Shown here piece by piece: positions 27,351-35,045 of a stretch of DNA of 35,045 nt (position 1 is its first letter; each line of letters begins with the position of its first letter). The notes below the pieces were generated by a model. It saw only the letters and a program-made list of their open reading frames with translations. It ran no database searches and was not told the DNA's origin. Source of the DNA: Candidatus Methanofastidiosia archaeon (GTDB lineage: Archaea > Methanobacteriota_B > Thermococci > Methanofastidiosales > NM3); NCBI GenBank assembly GCA_016930445.1, contig JAFGGT010000065.1:1-35045 (forward strand), read 5' to 3'. Both the position numbers and the translations under genes were made by a program.

Positions 27351-29629
27351 TTGGCGTATTCATTTGTTTCTGTGGACAAAACATTGGTGGTTACATCAAT
27401 GTCCCCGAGCTCACCGACTACTTCAACAACTGGAGAGACGACGTCGTTGCCTTCAACACAACATTCCTATGTTCCGAGATAGGCCAGGACCTCATCAAGG
27501 ACAAGATCGAGGAATTGAACCTGGATGCTGTCGTCGTGGCATCATGTTCACCAAAGCACCATGGCGGGATTTTCCAGAACTGTATAGGTCAGAAGATGAA
27601 TCAGTACAGATGGGAGTTCGCCAACATAAGGGAACAGTGTGCATGGGTGACGCCCAACAAGAAGAATGCCACCGAGAAGGCAAAGGCCATCATCGCCGGA
27701 GCTATCGAGAAGGCAATGCTAATGAACGACATAGGCTCAACTAGGGTCCCTGTGACCAAGGACGTCCTCATCATTGGAGGCGGAATAGCAGGAATGCACG
27801 GCTCATTGGAGCTTACGGACAAGGGATTCCATGTTCATATGGTGGAGAAAAAAGAGACAATAGGCGGACATATGGTGCAGTTCGACAGGGTATTCCCAAC
27901 GGATGACTGTGCAATGTGCACCAGCTCCCCGATACTGGCGGAAGTTGCAATGGACCCGCTGATAGACATATACTCCCTTTCTGAGGTGATAGAGGTTAAG
28001 GGAAGGCCGGGGGAGTACAGGGTCACGATAAGGAGAAATCCTAGGTACATCGATGAGTCTAAATGTACTGCCTGTGGTGACTGTACCACGCACTGCCCTG
28101 TAGAGGCTTGGAGCGAGTGGCACTACGGAATGGCCACTAGGGCTGCGACCTACAAACCGCTGGCGCAGGCGGTACCTCTCAAGAACAGGATCGAGAAGGA
28201 ATCCTGCATAAGGTGTGGGACCTGCGAGAACGTCTGTAAGGCCAATGCGATAATGTACGACCAACAGCCGGAGGAGTTCGAGATCACGGTCGGAGCGATC
28301 ATGATAAGCACAGGGTACGACATCTTGGACCTTTCGAACACAGAATATCACCAGGAGCATCCAAATGTCATATCGCATCTGCAGTTAGAGGCCATAAAGG
28401 TACCTTCAGGCCCTACCGCAGGGGAGATCCTGAGGCCTTCTGACGGAAAGATGCCAAAGCACCTTGTCTTCGTGCTGTGCGCTGGTTCAAGGGACAGGAG
28501 GCATAACGTCTACTGTTCGAAGGTATGTTGCATGTACACTACCAAGAATGCAAGGCTCATAAAGTCGGAGCACCCTGAGATGAAGATCACTATATGCTAC
28601 ATTGACGTTCGTGCCGCCGGAAGGGGTTATGAGGAATACTTTGACAAGGCTCGTGAGATGGGGATCAACTACGTCAGGGGAAATGTATCCGAGATAGTTC
28701 CGAACGGCGAAGACCTCATATTGAGGGTCGAAGACACATTCACTGGAGAACCTCTAGAAATGGAAGCCGATCTAGTAGTCCTATCTTCAGGTATGATACC
28801 CTCACAGGGTACTAGGGATATGTCCGAGGTGATCCACGTCGTATCTGGTGCGGACAAGTTCCTTGCACCTGTGCACGTCAAGATAGCCCCAGTCGACACG
28901 GCCAACACCGGCGTCTACATTGCTGGCACTGTGGAAGCGCCAAAACCGATTCAAGAGTGCATCACTGACGCAGGCCTGGTGGCATCCAGGATATCCACAT
29001 TCCTGAAGGACCCAGAGATAGAGATCGACCTCAAGACTTCGAAGATCAACCCGGAGATATGCATCAAATGCGGCACCTGCGCTGACAACTGCGTATATGA
29101 CGCGATCGATACCACCGGGGAAGACTTCAAGGTCCAGGACGTGTCATGCCAGGCATGCGGTAAATGTTCCGTTGTATGCCCGACAGGCGCGATAGACCTC
29201 CAGTTGTTCACCGAGGACCAACTGATAAAGCAGGTCGATGGCATCTTGGCAGAGGACAAGGACTCTATTATAGGATTCTGCTGCTACCAGTGCGGATACA
29301 ATGCCGCAGACCTTGCCGGGACCGCGAAGGCCTTCATAGACCCCAAGATAAAGGTGGTCTTGGTGCCTTGCTCAGGACGTGTAACAATACAGCACATGCT
29401 CTACCCGTTCTTCAAGGGCGCGAAGGGCGTGTTCGTTGCAGCATGCCTGGAAGGGCAATGCCACTACATCGACGGCAATCTGCAGGCCAAGGAGAAGGTC
29501 AAGCTTGCCAAGAAATCCCTGGACCTCATGGGCATCGGAGGGCGTAAGCTGAATCTGTTCAACATGTCGTCCGCTGAAGGTCCCAAGTTTGTCGCAGCTT
29601 CGAAGAGGATGGTGGAAATATGTCAGTAG
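27347..29629 (+). CDS. hdrA: HdrA with C-terminal fused MvhD domain
   Basis: IGVFICFCGQNIGGYINV; DVLIIGGGIAGMHGSLELTDKGFHVHMVEKKETIGGHM; DDCAMCTSSPILAEV; ferredoxins; C-term FCCYQCGYNAADLAGTAKAF...PCSGRV...CLEGQCHYIDGN. Confidence 0.92.
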   Translation: MIGVFICFCGQNIGGYINVPELTDYFNNWRDDVVAFNTTFLCSEIGQDLIKDKIEELNLDAVVVASCSPKHHGGIFQNCIGQKMNQYRWEFANIREQCAWVTPNKKNATEKAKAIIAGAIEKAMLMNDIGSTRVPVTKDVLIIGGGIAGMHGSLELTDKGFHVHMVEKKETIGGHMVQFDRVFPTDDCAMCTSSPILAEVAMDPLIDIYSLSEVIEVKGRPGEYRVTIRRNPRYIDESKCTACGDCTTHCPVEAWSEWHYGMATRAATYKPLAQAVPLKNRIEKESCIRCGTCENVCKANAIMYDQQPEEFEITVGAIMISTGYDILDLSNTEYHQEHPNVISHLQLEAIKVPSGPTAGEILRPSDGKMPKHLVFVLCAGSRDRRHNVYCSKVCCMYTTKNARLIKSEHPEMKITICYIDVRAAGRGYEEYFDKAREMGINYVRGNVSEIVPNGEDLILRVEDTFTGEPLEMEADLVVLSSGMIPSQGTRDMSEVIHVVSGADKFLAPVHVKIAPVDTANTGVYIAGTVEAPKPIQECITDAGLVASRISTFLKDPEIEIDLKTSKINPEICIKCGTCADNCVYDAIDTTGEDFKVQDVSCQACGKCSVVCPTGAIDLQLFTEDQLIKQVDGILAEDKDSIIGFCCYQCGYNAADLAGTAKAFIDPKIKVVLVPCSGRVTIQHMLYPFFKGAKGVFVAACLEGQCHYIDGNLQAKEKVKLAKKSLDLMGIGGRKLNLFNMSSAEGPKFVAASKRMVEICQ

Positions 29630-31611
29630 ATAATTCAAAGGTCAAAGAGGCCAAAGAGGCCCCAAAAGCTCCTGAAGAGGAAATTAAGCCGATCAAAGTG
29701 GCCGGCGAATGTGAGATTGGGACCGTCCTCGACTGCGCGACCTGCAAGAGGTGCTCGCTTGTATGCCCGACAGAGCTGAACCTTGAGAAGGTGGTGAGGA
29801 TATCCCGATACCTAAAGGATCCCAAGGGTTCCCACAGGAATGTTTTCAAGGTGACATCCAAGCTAGCCGGTATGGCCGAGACACAAAGCTGGCTCAAGAA
29901 GGGAGAGACAGGTACGGACATAGCCTACTTCCCTGGATGCTCGGCGCTCTTTGACATACTCCTTCAGAGGGACACGAACTACTCTGGCGCGGCAGAGGCC
30001 GCAGTGCTGTCATTGAACAAGCTTGGATTCAAGCCGGAGATCATCTATGGCTGCTGTGGGCACGACCTCTATTACTCAGGCGCACTCGATGAGTTCGAGA
30101 TCGTTAAAAAGGAGCTTTCAAAGAAGCTGGAAGGCAAGAAGATAGTGGTCGGCTGCGGCGAATGCTACCACATGCTAAAGAACGTATACAATGCCGATGT
30201 AATCACATTTGCAGAGTTCGTCTTTGAACAGCATCCGAAGTTCGAGAAGACCGACCTCAAGACGACCTACCATGACCCTTGCAGGCTCGGAAGGTACAAC
30301 GAGATCTATGACGCACCCAGGGAGCTTCTGAAGAAGGCTTCAGACTTCAGGGAGATGGAGAACATCAGGGAAGAGGCCATCTGCTGCTCTGTGTCAGCAT
30401 GGCTGAACTGCAACAAGCATGCCAGGGAGGTCAGGTTCAACAGGATAAGGGAAGCAAAGGCGACTGGCGCGGATTATATTGTGACAGCTTGCAACAAATG
30501 CTCCATACACCTGGACTGTGTGCACTATGAGCTCAACAAGGAGGAGGTCAAGGACCTCGAGGGGATAAAGATCATCGGACTTGAGGAGGTCGTAGGATAC
30601 GCGCTAGGCGTCTACGATCCATTCAAGGAGGAGAAGTCCTACGAGGTGTCCGAGATCAAGGGCAAGTTCCTTGAACCAATTACGATAGAAAAGGACCTGG
30701 AAAGGTACATCGATGAGGATCTAATAGAACAGGCGTTCAGGTGCACATCCTGTAAGAATTGCACGATAGTATGCCCAGTGCACTATGACACACCAGGCCT
30801 GATGATGGAGGTCTTCAGGCCAGAGCTCGTCAAGAGGGGCTATGCGCCGGAAAAGCACACTAAGATAGCAAGCGTTCTCAAGAAGACAGGAAACGCCTTC
30901 GGCGTCGAGACCGGCGTCAAGTCAAAGGTCAATCCAAAGGCAAAGTACATCTACTTCCCAGGCTGCGTCGCACAATACAGGCGTGACGATGTGTTCCAGG
31001 CAACGGTGAAGATCCTGGACCTCCTAGGCGTCGACTATGAGATACCTGAGGGGCTTGTCTGCTGCGGTTCCGTCCTCAAGAGGACAGGACACCCGATGGA
31101 CTTCCTGATAGAACAGAACATGAAGGTGCTCAAGGGCAAGCCCATAATCACATCATGCTCGGGATGCTACGCGACACTTAAGAAGGACTATGAGGGGCTA
31201 GATGTCCACCACATAACGGACATCATAAAGGAGAACATCGGCAAGCTTCCACTCAAAGAGGTCAAGAAGAAGGTCATGTACCACGATCCTTGCCACCTTG
31301 GAAGGAAGTTCAGCTACTACGATGTGCCCAGGGAGATAATCAAGGCCATCCCAGGAATTGAGCTGGTGCCCTTCGACAAGGAGAAGGAGAACGCGCAGTG
31401 TTGTGGCGCCGGCGGCGGAGTAAAGTCTGCAAAGCCGGACCTGGCCAACGATCTTGCAAAGAAGAAGATGGAAGAGGCAAAGGGCAAGGATGTCGACATG
31501 GTGGTATCATCATGTCCCTTCTGCGAGCTGAACCTTGCTGATAACTGCGAGGACATCCCTGTGGTAGACATCCTTAATCTCATAATGGAATCACTGGGGG
31601 TGAAGGCATGA
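29620..31611 (+). CDS. Tandem-duplicated HdrD-like protein, four CCG-type domains
   Basis: Copy 1 CATCKRCSLVCPTEL / YFPGCSALFD / CCGHDLY / DPCRLG / CCSVSAWLNC; copy 2 CTSCKNCTIVCPVHYDTPG / YFPGCVAQYRRDD / CCGSVLKRTG / DPCHLG / CCGAGGGVKSA. Confidence 0.88.
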   Translation: MSVDNSKVKEAKEAPKAPEEEIKPIKVAGECEIGTVLDCATCKRCSLVCPTELNLEKVVRISRYLKDPKGSHRNVFKVTSKLAGMAETQSWLKKGETGTDIAYFPGCSALFDILLQRDTNYSGAAEAAVLSLNKLGFKPEIIYGCCGHDLYYSGALDEFEIVKKELSKKLEGKKIVVGCGECYHMLKNVYNADVITFAEFVFEQHPKFEKTDLKTTYHDPCRLGRYNEIYDAPRELLKKASDFREMENIREEAICCSVSAWLNCNKHAREVRFNRIREAKATGADYIVTACNKCSIHLDCVHYELNKEEVKDLEGIKIIGLEEVVGYALGVYDPFKEEKSYEVSEIKGKFLEPITIEKDLERYIDEDLIEQAFRCTSCKNCTIVCPVHYDTPGLMMEVFRPELVKRGYAPEKHTKIASVLKKTGNAFGVETGVKSKVNPKAKYIYFPGCVAQYRRDDVFQATVKILDLLGVDYEIPEGLVCCGSVLKRTGHPMDFLIEQNMKVLKGKPIITSCSGCYATLKKDYEGLDVHHITDIIKENIGKLPLKEVKKKVMYHDPCHLGRKFSYYDVPREIIKAIPGIELVPFDKEKENAQCCGAGGGVKSAKPDLANDLAKKKMEEAKGKDVDMVVSSCPFCELNLADNCEDIPVVDILNLIMESLGVKA

Positions 31612-32234
31612 GCGAGGCTGAAGCAAAGAAGGTGGAGCAGATGGAAGAGGACCCATACGAGCTTGAGCAGTTCCATAAGATCCTTGAGGACAGCAAGATC
31701 CTCAGCTGTGTCCAGTGCGGAAAGTGTACCGGTGGATGCCCGGCGGGAAGGCAGTCAAGGATAAGGATAAGGGAACTTGTACATCTTGCCCATGAGGGCC
31801 ACGACATCAAGGACTGCAAGGAGCTTTGGTTATGCACCACTTGCTACAACTGCCAGGAGAGGTGTCCAAAGGGGGTTGACACGACAGAGGCGATCATATC
31901 CCTAAGGAACAGGGCGATAAGGAAGGGTGACCACAACTTCCCAGAGATCCACACAACGGCCATAACGTCGTTGCGTGACCAGGCCGACGGTTTCCCCCTA
32001 AGCCCGGATGTTGAATCCATAAGGAGCGTCATCGGCCTTCCAAAGCACCCTCACGACCTTGCCCACGATCCAGAAGGCCTAAAGAAGTTCCAAGCGCTGA
32101 TGGACGATCTGGGGATCGTCGAGCTTGTGATGAAGAAACAGTGCGGAGAGGGCAAACCTTGGAAATATGTCGATATCAAGTACAAACCCTCGGTGGCAAG
32201 GGGAACCAAGAAGGAAGGTGAGTCAAATGAGTGA
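31608..32234 (+). CDS. hdrC: Heterodisulfide reductase subunit C
   Basis: CVQCGKCTGGCPAGRQSRIRIRELVHLAHEG; CTTCYNCQERCPKGVDTTEAI. Confidence 0.9.
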   Translation: MSEAEAKKVEQMEEDPYELEQFHKILEDSKILSCVQCGKCTGGCPAGRQSRIRIRELVHLAHEGHDIKDCKELWLCTTCYNCQERCPKGVDTTEAIISLRNRAIRKGDHNFPEIHTTAITSLRDQADGFPLSPDVESIRSVIGLPKHPHDLAHDPEGLKKFQALMDDLGIVELVMKKQCGEGKPWKYVDIKYKPSVARGTKKEGESNE

Positions 32235-33135
32235 AGCGGAAATGCAGGAGACATATTCCCTATTCCCAGGATGCATTGCCAAGAACATGTACCCGTCGAT
32301 AGAGAAGTCAACGTACACCGTATTCGAGAAGATAGGTGTCAAACTCCTCAATCACAGATACTCCTGCTGTCCAGCACCAGGCGTATTCAGGGGATATGAC
32401 AGGAAGACGCACATGACACTTGGTGTCAGGAACATCGTAATGGCCAGGCAGGACAACGTGGATGTAATGACGATATGCAACGGCTGCTACGGTTCGCTAT
32501 GGGAAGCGAACGAGATGTTCCGTAAGAGCAAGGAGAATCAGGACTTCGTGAACGAGAAGCTGGCGAAGATCGGGCTTTCATATGACGGCAAGACCAACGT
32601 ACTTCACTTTGTCGATGTCCTGCACAAGCATCTGGAGGACGTGAGGAACGCAAAGGAGGTGGATCTCGGTCTGAAGGTCGCCGTGCATTATGGCTGCCAC
32701 TACCTGAGGCCGTCAGAAAAGCATCCGGACATAAATCCTGAGAGCCCGCACGTCATAGAGGATGTCGTGGAGGCGCTTGGATGCGAGAGCGTAGACTTCA
32801 AAAACAAGCTCTCCTGCTGTGGAGCGGGAGGAGGCGTCTGGAGCGGCGCTGAGGAGCTAGGCCTTAGGGTCCTTGACGAGAAGCTGAAGAATGTCAGGGA
32901 TTCGGGCGCTGACTGCATCGTCAACATATGCCCCTTCTGCCACATGCATCTTGACCAGAGCCAGGGCAAGCTTGAGGAGAGGTATAAGATACCTGTCCTG
33001 CACTTGAGCGAGCTCACGGGTCTTGCGTTCGGCATCAGGCCAAAGCACCTTGCGATGCACACGCACCTCATATCCACGCGTGACATAGAGAAGAAGATCA
33101 AGAAGTCGAAGAAGGGCTCGGATTCCGAGGAATAA
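32227..33135 (+). CDS. hdrB: Heterodisulfide reductase subunit B
   Basis: YSLFPGCIAKNMYPSIEKST; SCCPAPGVFRG; CNGCYGSL; HYGCHYLRP; LSCCGAGGGVWSG...CPFCHMHLD; ATG 32227 preferred over track start 32167. Confidence 0.92.
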   Translation: MSEAEMQETYSLFPGCIAKNMYPSIEKSTYTVFEKIGVKLLNHRYSCCPAPGVFRGYDRKTHMTLGVRNIVMARQDNVDVMTICNGCYGSLWEANEMFRKSKENQDFVNEKLAKIGLSYDGKTNVLHFVDVLHKHLEDVRNAKEVDLGLKVAVHYGCHYLRPSEKHPDINPESPHVIEDVVEALGCESVDFKNKLSCCGAGGGVWSGAEELGLRVLDEKLKNVRDSGADCIVNICPFCHMHLDQSQGKLEERYKIPVLHLSELTGLAFGIRPKHLAMHTHLISTRDIEKKIKKSKKGSDSEE

Positions 33136-33141
33136 ACCTTC

Positions 33142-33195
33142 TGGCTTTTATTCTTTTTCTATTTTTATATCTCTTTTTCAACAATCTTTTTATTA
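33142..33195 (+). terminator. T-rich transcription termination region after the Hdr operon
   Basis: Serial T-tracts GCTTTTATTCTTTTTCTATTTTTATATCTCTTTTTCAACAATCTTTTTATT after the hdrB stop. Confidence 0.5.
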
Positions 33196-33215
33196 ATTGA
33201 ATTAGAATCGTTCTG

Positions 33216-34985
33216 ATGCAGGGACTTGACTCTCCAGGCGGCCTATTCAAGGGCTTCGACTTCCACAGGATCGGTCTCATCCTCGGGATAGTGGCATTTG
33301 CCATATTGCTATTGGTCCCGTCATCGTCCATGGACGAGAACAGCATGGATGTGATATACCCCAAGCTGTCAGCTGCGATTGCAGGGGACATATCCAGGGA
33401 CTTCGGCACAATAACTGACGATAACTTCCCTCAGTTCATGGAGTATTCAAAGACAATCAATGTGGCGGTGTCAACGAGCAAGGCGTCCTTCATCTCTGAG
33501 AGCGAGTATGATGCCCTGTCCTCCAAGTCCTCTTACAAGGACCCGATACCCCTCTATGATGTGGTAAGGGGCCAAAGCAAGGCACAGATGAAGGTGCTCG
33601 CAATCGCATTGCTGATGGCGATATGGTGGATAACGGAGGCCCTGCCGGTGGCCGTCACCGCGCTTCTGCCCGCAGTGCTCCTGCCAGTTCTTGGGGTCTG
33701 CCATTATAGCAACAGCTCCTACCCAGGATACTTTCCCGCATTCGTAGAGTATTCAAATTATCTGATATTCCTGTTCTTGGGAGGATTCGTTATAGCTGCC
33801 TCGATGAGGAAATGGGGTCTTGATAAGAGGATATCATTGAACATCCTTCGGATATTCGGCACAAAACCCTCAAGGATAATACTGGGGTTCATGGTGGCGA
33901 CGGCATTCCTTTCGATGTGGATATCTAACACGGCCACTGCCGCTCTCATGATGCCGGTGGCGCTTGCAGTGCTCACCCAGGCGGAGGTAATACCTGAAAA
34001 GAGCTCATTTGGTCTGGCCTTGATGCTTTCAATCGCATACGCTGCATCGATAGGTGGCATAGGGACCTTGATCGGTACCCCCCCGAACGGCATAGCCGTT
34101 GGTTTCATAGCCCAGTATCTCGGAAAGGACATAACATTTGCGGACTGGATAAAGATAGGCCTTCCGCTTGTCATCATATTCCTGCCCATAGCTTGGCGCT
34201 ACATCCTATGGAGGTCTCCGCCGGAGATCAAGGAGATCTCTGGTGGCAGGTCCGTGATAAAGGACAATCTCCAAAAACTTGGAAAGCTATCAACTGGGGA
34301 GAAGACCACGCTCTTCGTATTCGTTTTCACTGCACTGGCATGGGCCACTAGGTCTTCGATACAGGTCGGCGACTTCACGATACTTAAAGGATGGTCGACT
34401 TGGTTTGGAGGCTATTTCTCCTACGTTCATGACAGCACCATATCGGTCCTTGCCATAGTGCTGCTATTCCTCCTGCCAGTCGGCAGGGGCAAGTTCACCA
34501 TGGATTGGGCCACTGCCAACAAGTATGTGCCATGGGGCACGCTGATTCTGTTCGGCGGCGGGCTGACATTGGGCAAGGCCATAGCGAACACCGGGCTATC
34601 ATCATGGATAGCATCGTACCTTACCATGTTCGGCGACCTCGACATATTTGTCCTCATCCTCGTGATAGCGGCGATGAGCGCGCTGCTCTCAGAGGTGACC
34701 TCCAACACCGCCACGACATCGATGCTGATGCCGGTGATGTTCGCGATGGGTATGGCACTCAACAGGGACCCGATGATATTCATGATCACTTCCGCAGTCG
34801 CGACCTCGCTTGTCTTCACACTGCCTGTGGCCACCCCTCCCAACGCCATTGTGTTCGGCACAGGGTATGTTAGCATAGACAAGATGGCAAGGGTAGGCAT
34901 CCTTCTTGACGTGATCGGGATGATGGTCTGGAGCCTTATCGTATACTTTATAATCGGTGTGTTCTTTGGAGTAGTATCCGTATGA
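33216..34985 (+). CDS. DASS/SLC13-family Na+-coupled anion (dicarboxylate/sulfate-type) transporter
   Basis: IWWITEALPVAVTALLPAVLLPVLGV; MWISNTATAALMMPVAL; IGGIGTLIGTPPNGIAVGF; LSEVTSNTATTSMLMPVMF; substrate not inferable. Confidence 0.9.
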   Translation: MQGLDSPGGLFKGFDFHRIGLILGIVAFAILLLVPSSSMDENSMDVIYPKLSAAIAGDISRDFGTITDDNFPQFMEYSKTINVAVSTSKASFISESEYDALSSKSSYKDPIPLYDVVRGQSKAQMKVLAIALLMAIWWITEALPVAVTALLPAVLLPVLGVCHYSNSSYPGYFPAFVEYSNYLIFLFLGGFVIAASMRKWGLDKRISLNILRIFGTKPSRIILGFMVATAFLSMWISNTATAALMMPVALAVLTQAEVIPEKSSFGLALMLSIAYAASIGGIGTLIGTPPNGIAVGFIAQYLGKDITFADWIKIGLPLVIIFLPIAWRYILWRSPPEIKEISGGRSVIKDNLQKLGKLSTGEKTTLFVFVFTALAWATRSSIQVGDFTILKGWSTWFGGYFSYVHDSTISVLAIVLLFLLPVGRGKFTMDWATANKYVPWGTLILFGGGLTLGKAIANTGLSSWIASYLTMFGDLDIFVLILVIAAMSALLSEVTSNTATTSMLMPVMFAMGMALNRDPMIFMITSAVATSLVFTLPVATPPNAIVFGTGYVSIDKMARVGILLDVIGMMVWSLIVYFIIGVFFGVVSV

Positions 34986-35045
34986 GGCAAATTCATTGAT
35001 TGAGAATACCATCATGCGACTTTAGAATTCTAAATTTAAATAATA

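Noticed and set aside
27803-28378. 191-aa minus-strand ORF inside hdrA
   Set aside because: Antisense shadow of a strongly conserved HdrA coding region.
22361-33135. Selenocysteine or pyrrolysine recoding in the Hdr genes
   Set aside because: Every Hdr ORF is open without in-frame TGA or TAG, so nothing here requires recoding, despite the nearby aSelBL-like gene.
1-35045. CRISPR array, insertion sequence or rRNA
   Set aside because: No regularly spaced repeat series, transposase motif or rRNA-like sequence noticed on reading.

Overview
Archaeal chromosomal window, probably euryarchaeal/Thermoplasmatota-like (inferred from gene content). (1) About 0-16.8 kb is a long co-directional translation/transcription block. 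It runs S3 tail, L29, aIF1, Rpp29, S17, L14, L24, S4e, L5, S14, S8, L6, L32e, L19e, L18, S5, L30, L15, SecY, DUF106, L34e, Cmk, L14e, TruB/Cbf5, tRNA-Ser, S13, S4, S11, RpoD (ferredoxin-containing), tRNA-Leu(UAG), L18e, L13, S9, RpoN, tRNA-Pro, a severely shortened enolase-like protein, S2. (2) A tRNA-Leu(UAA) with a 59-nt BHB intron has a downstream imperfect repeat of its 3' end. The two copies bracket a ~1.2 kb AT-rich insert carrying a Fic-family gene, which looks like a small integrated element. (3) Next come a SatP-like transporter, a DUF2124 protein, an aSelBL-like translation factor with an eroded GTPase domain, tRNA-Tyr, a FilR1-like wHTH regulator and a NUDIX hydrolase. (4) An AT-rich leader with possible RNA structure precedes a ~10.8 kb operon of seven heterodisulfide-reductase-type genes: a double HdrA, an MvhD with a C-terminal wHTH-like extension, HdrD-like, HdrA-MvhD fusion, double HdrD-like, HdrC and HdrB, with no hydrogenase genes in the window. 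(5) The window ends with a DASS-family transporter. The strongest candidates for something undescribed are the Hdr operon architecture, the mini-enolase, the Fic insert in tRNA-Leu, and a possible small RNA at about 18.31 kb.
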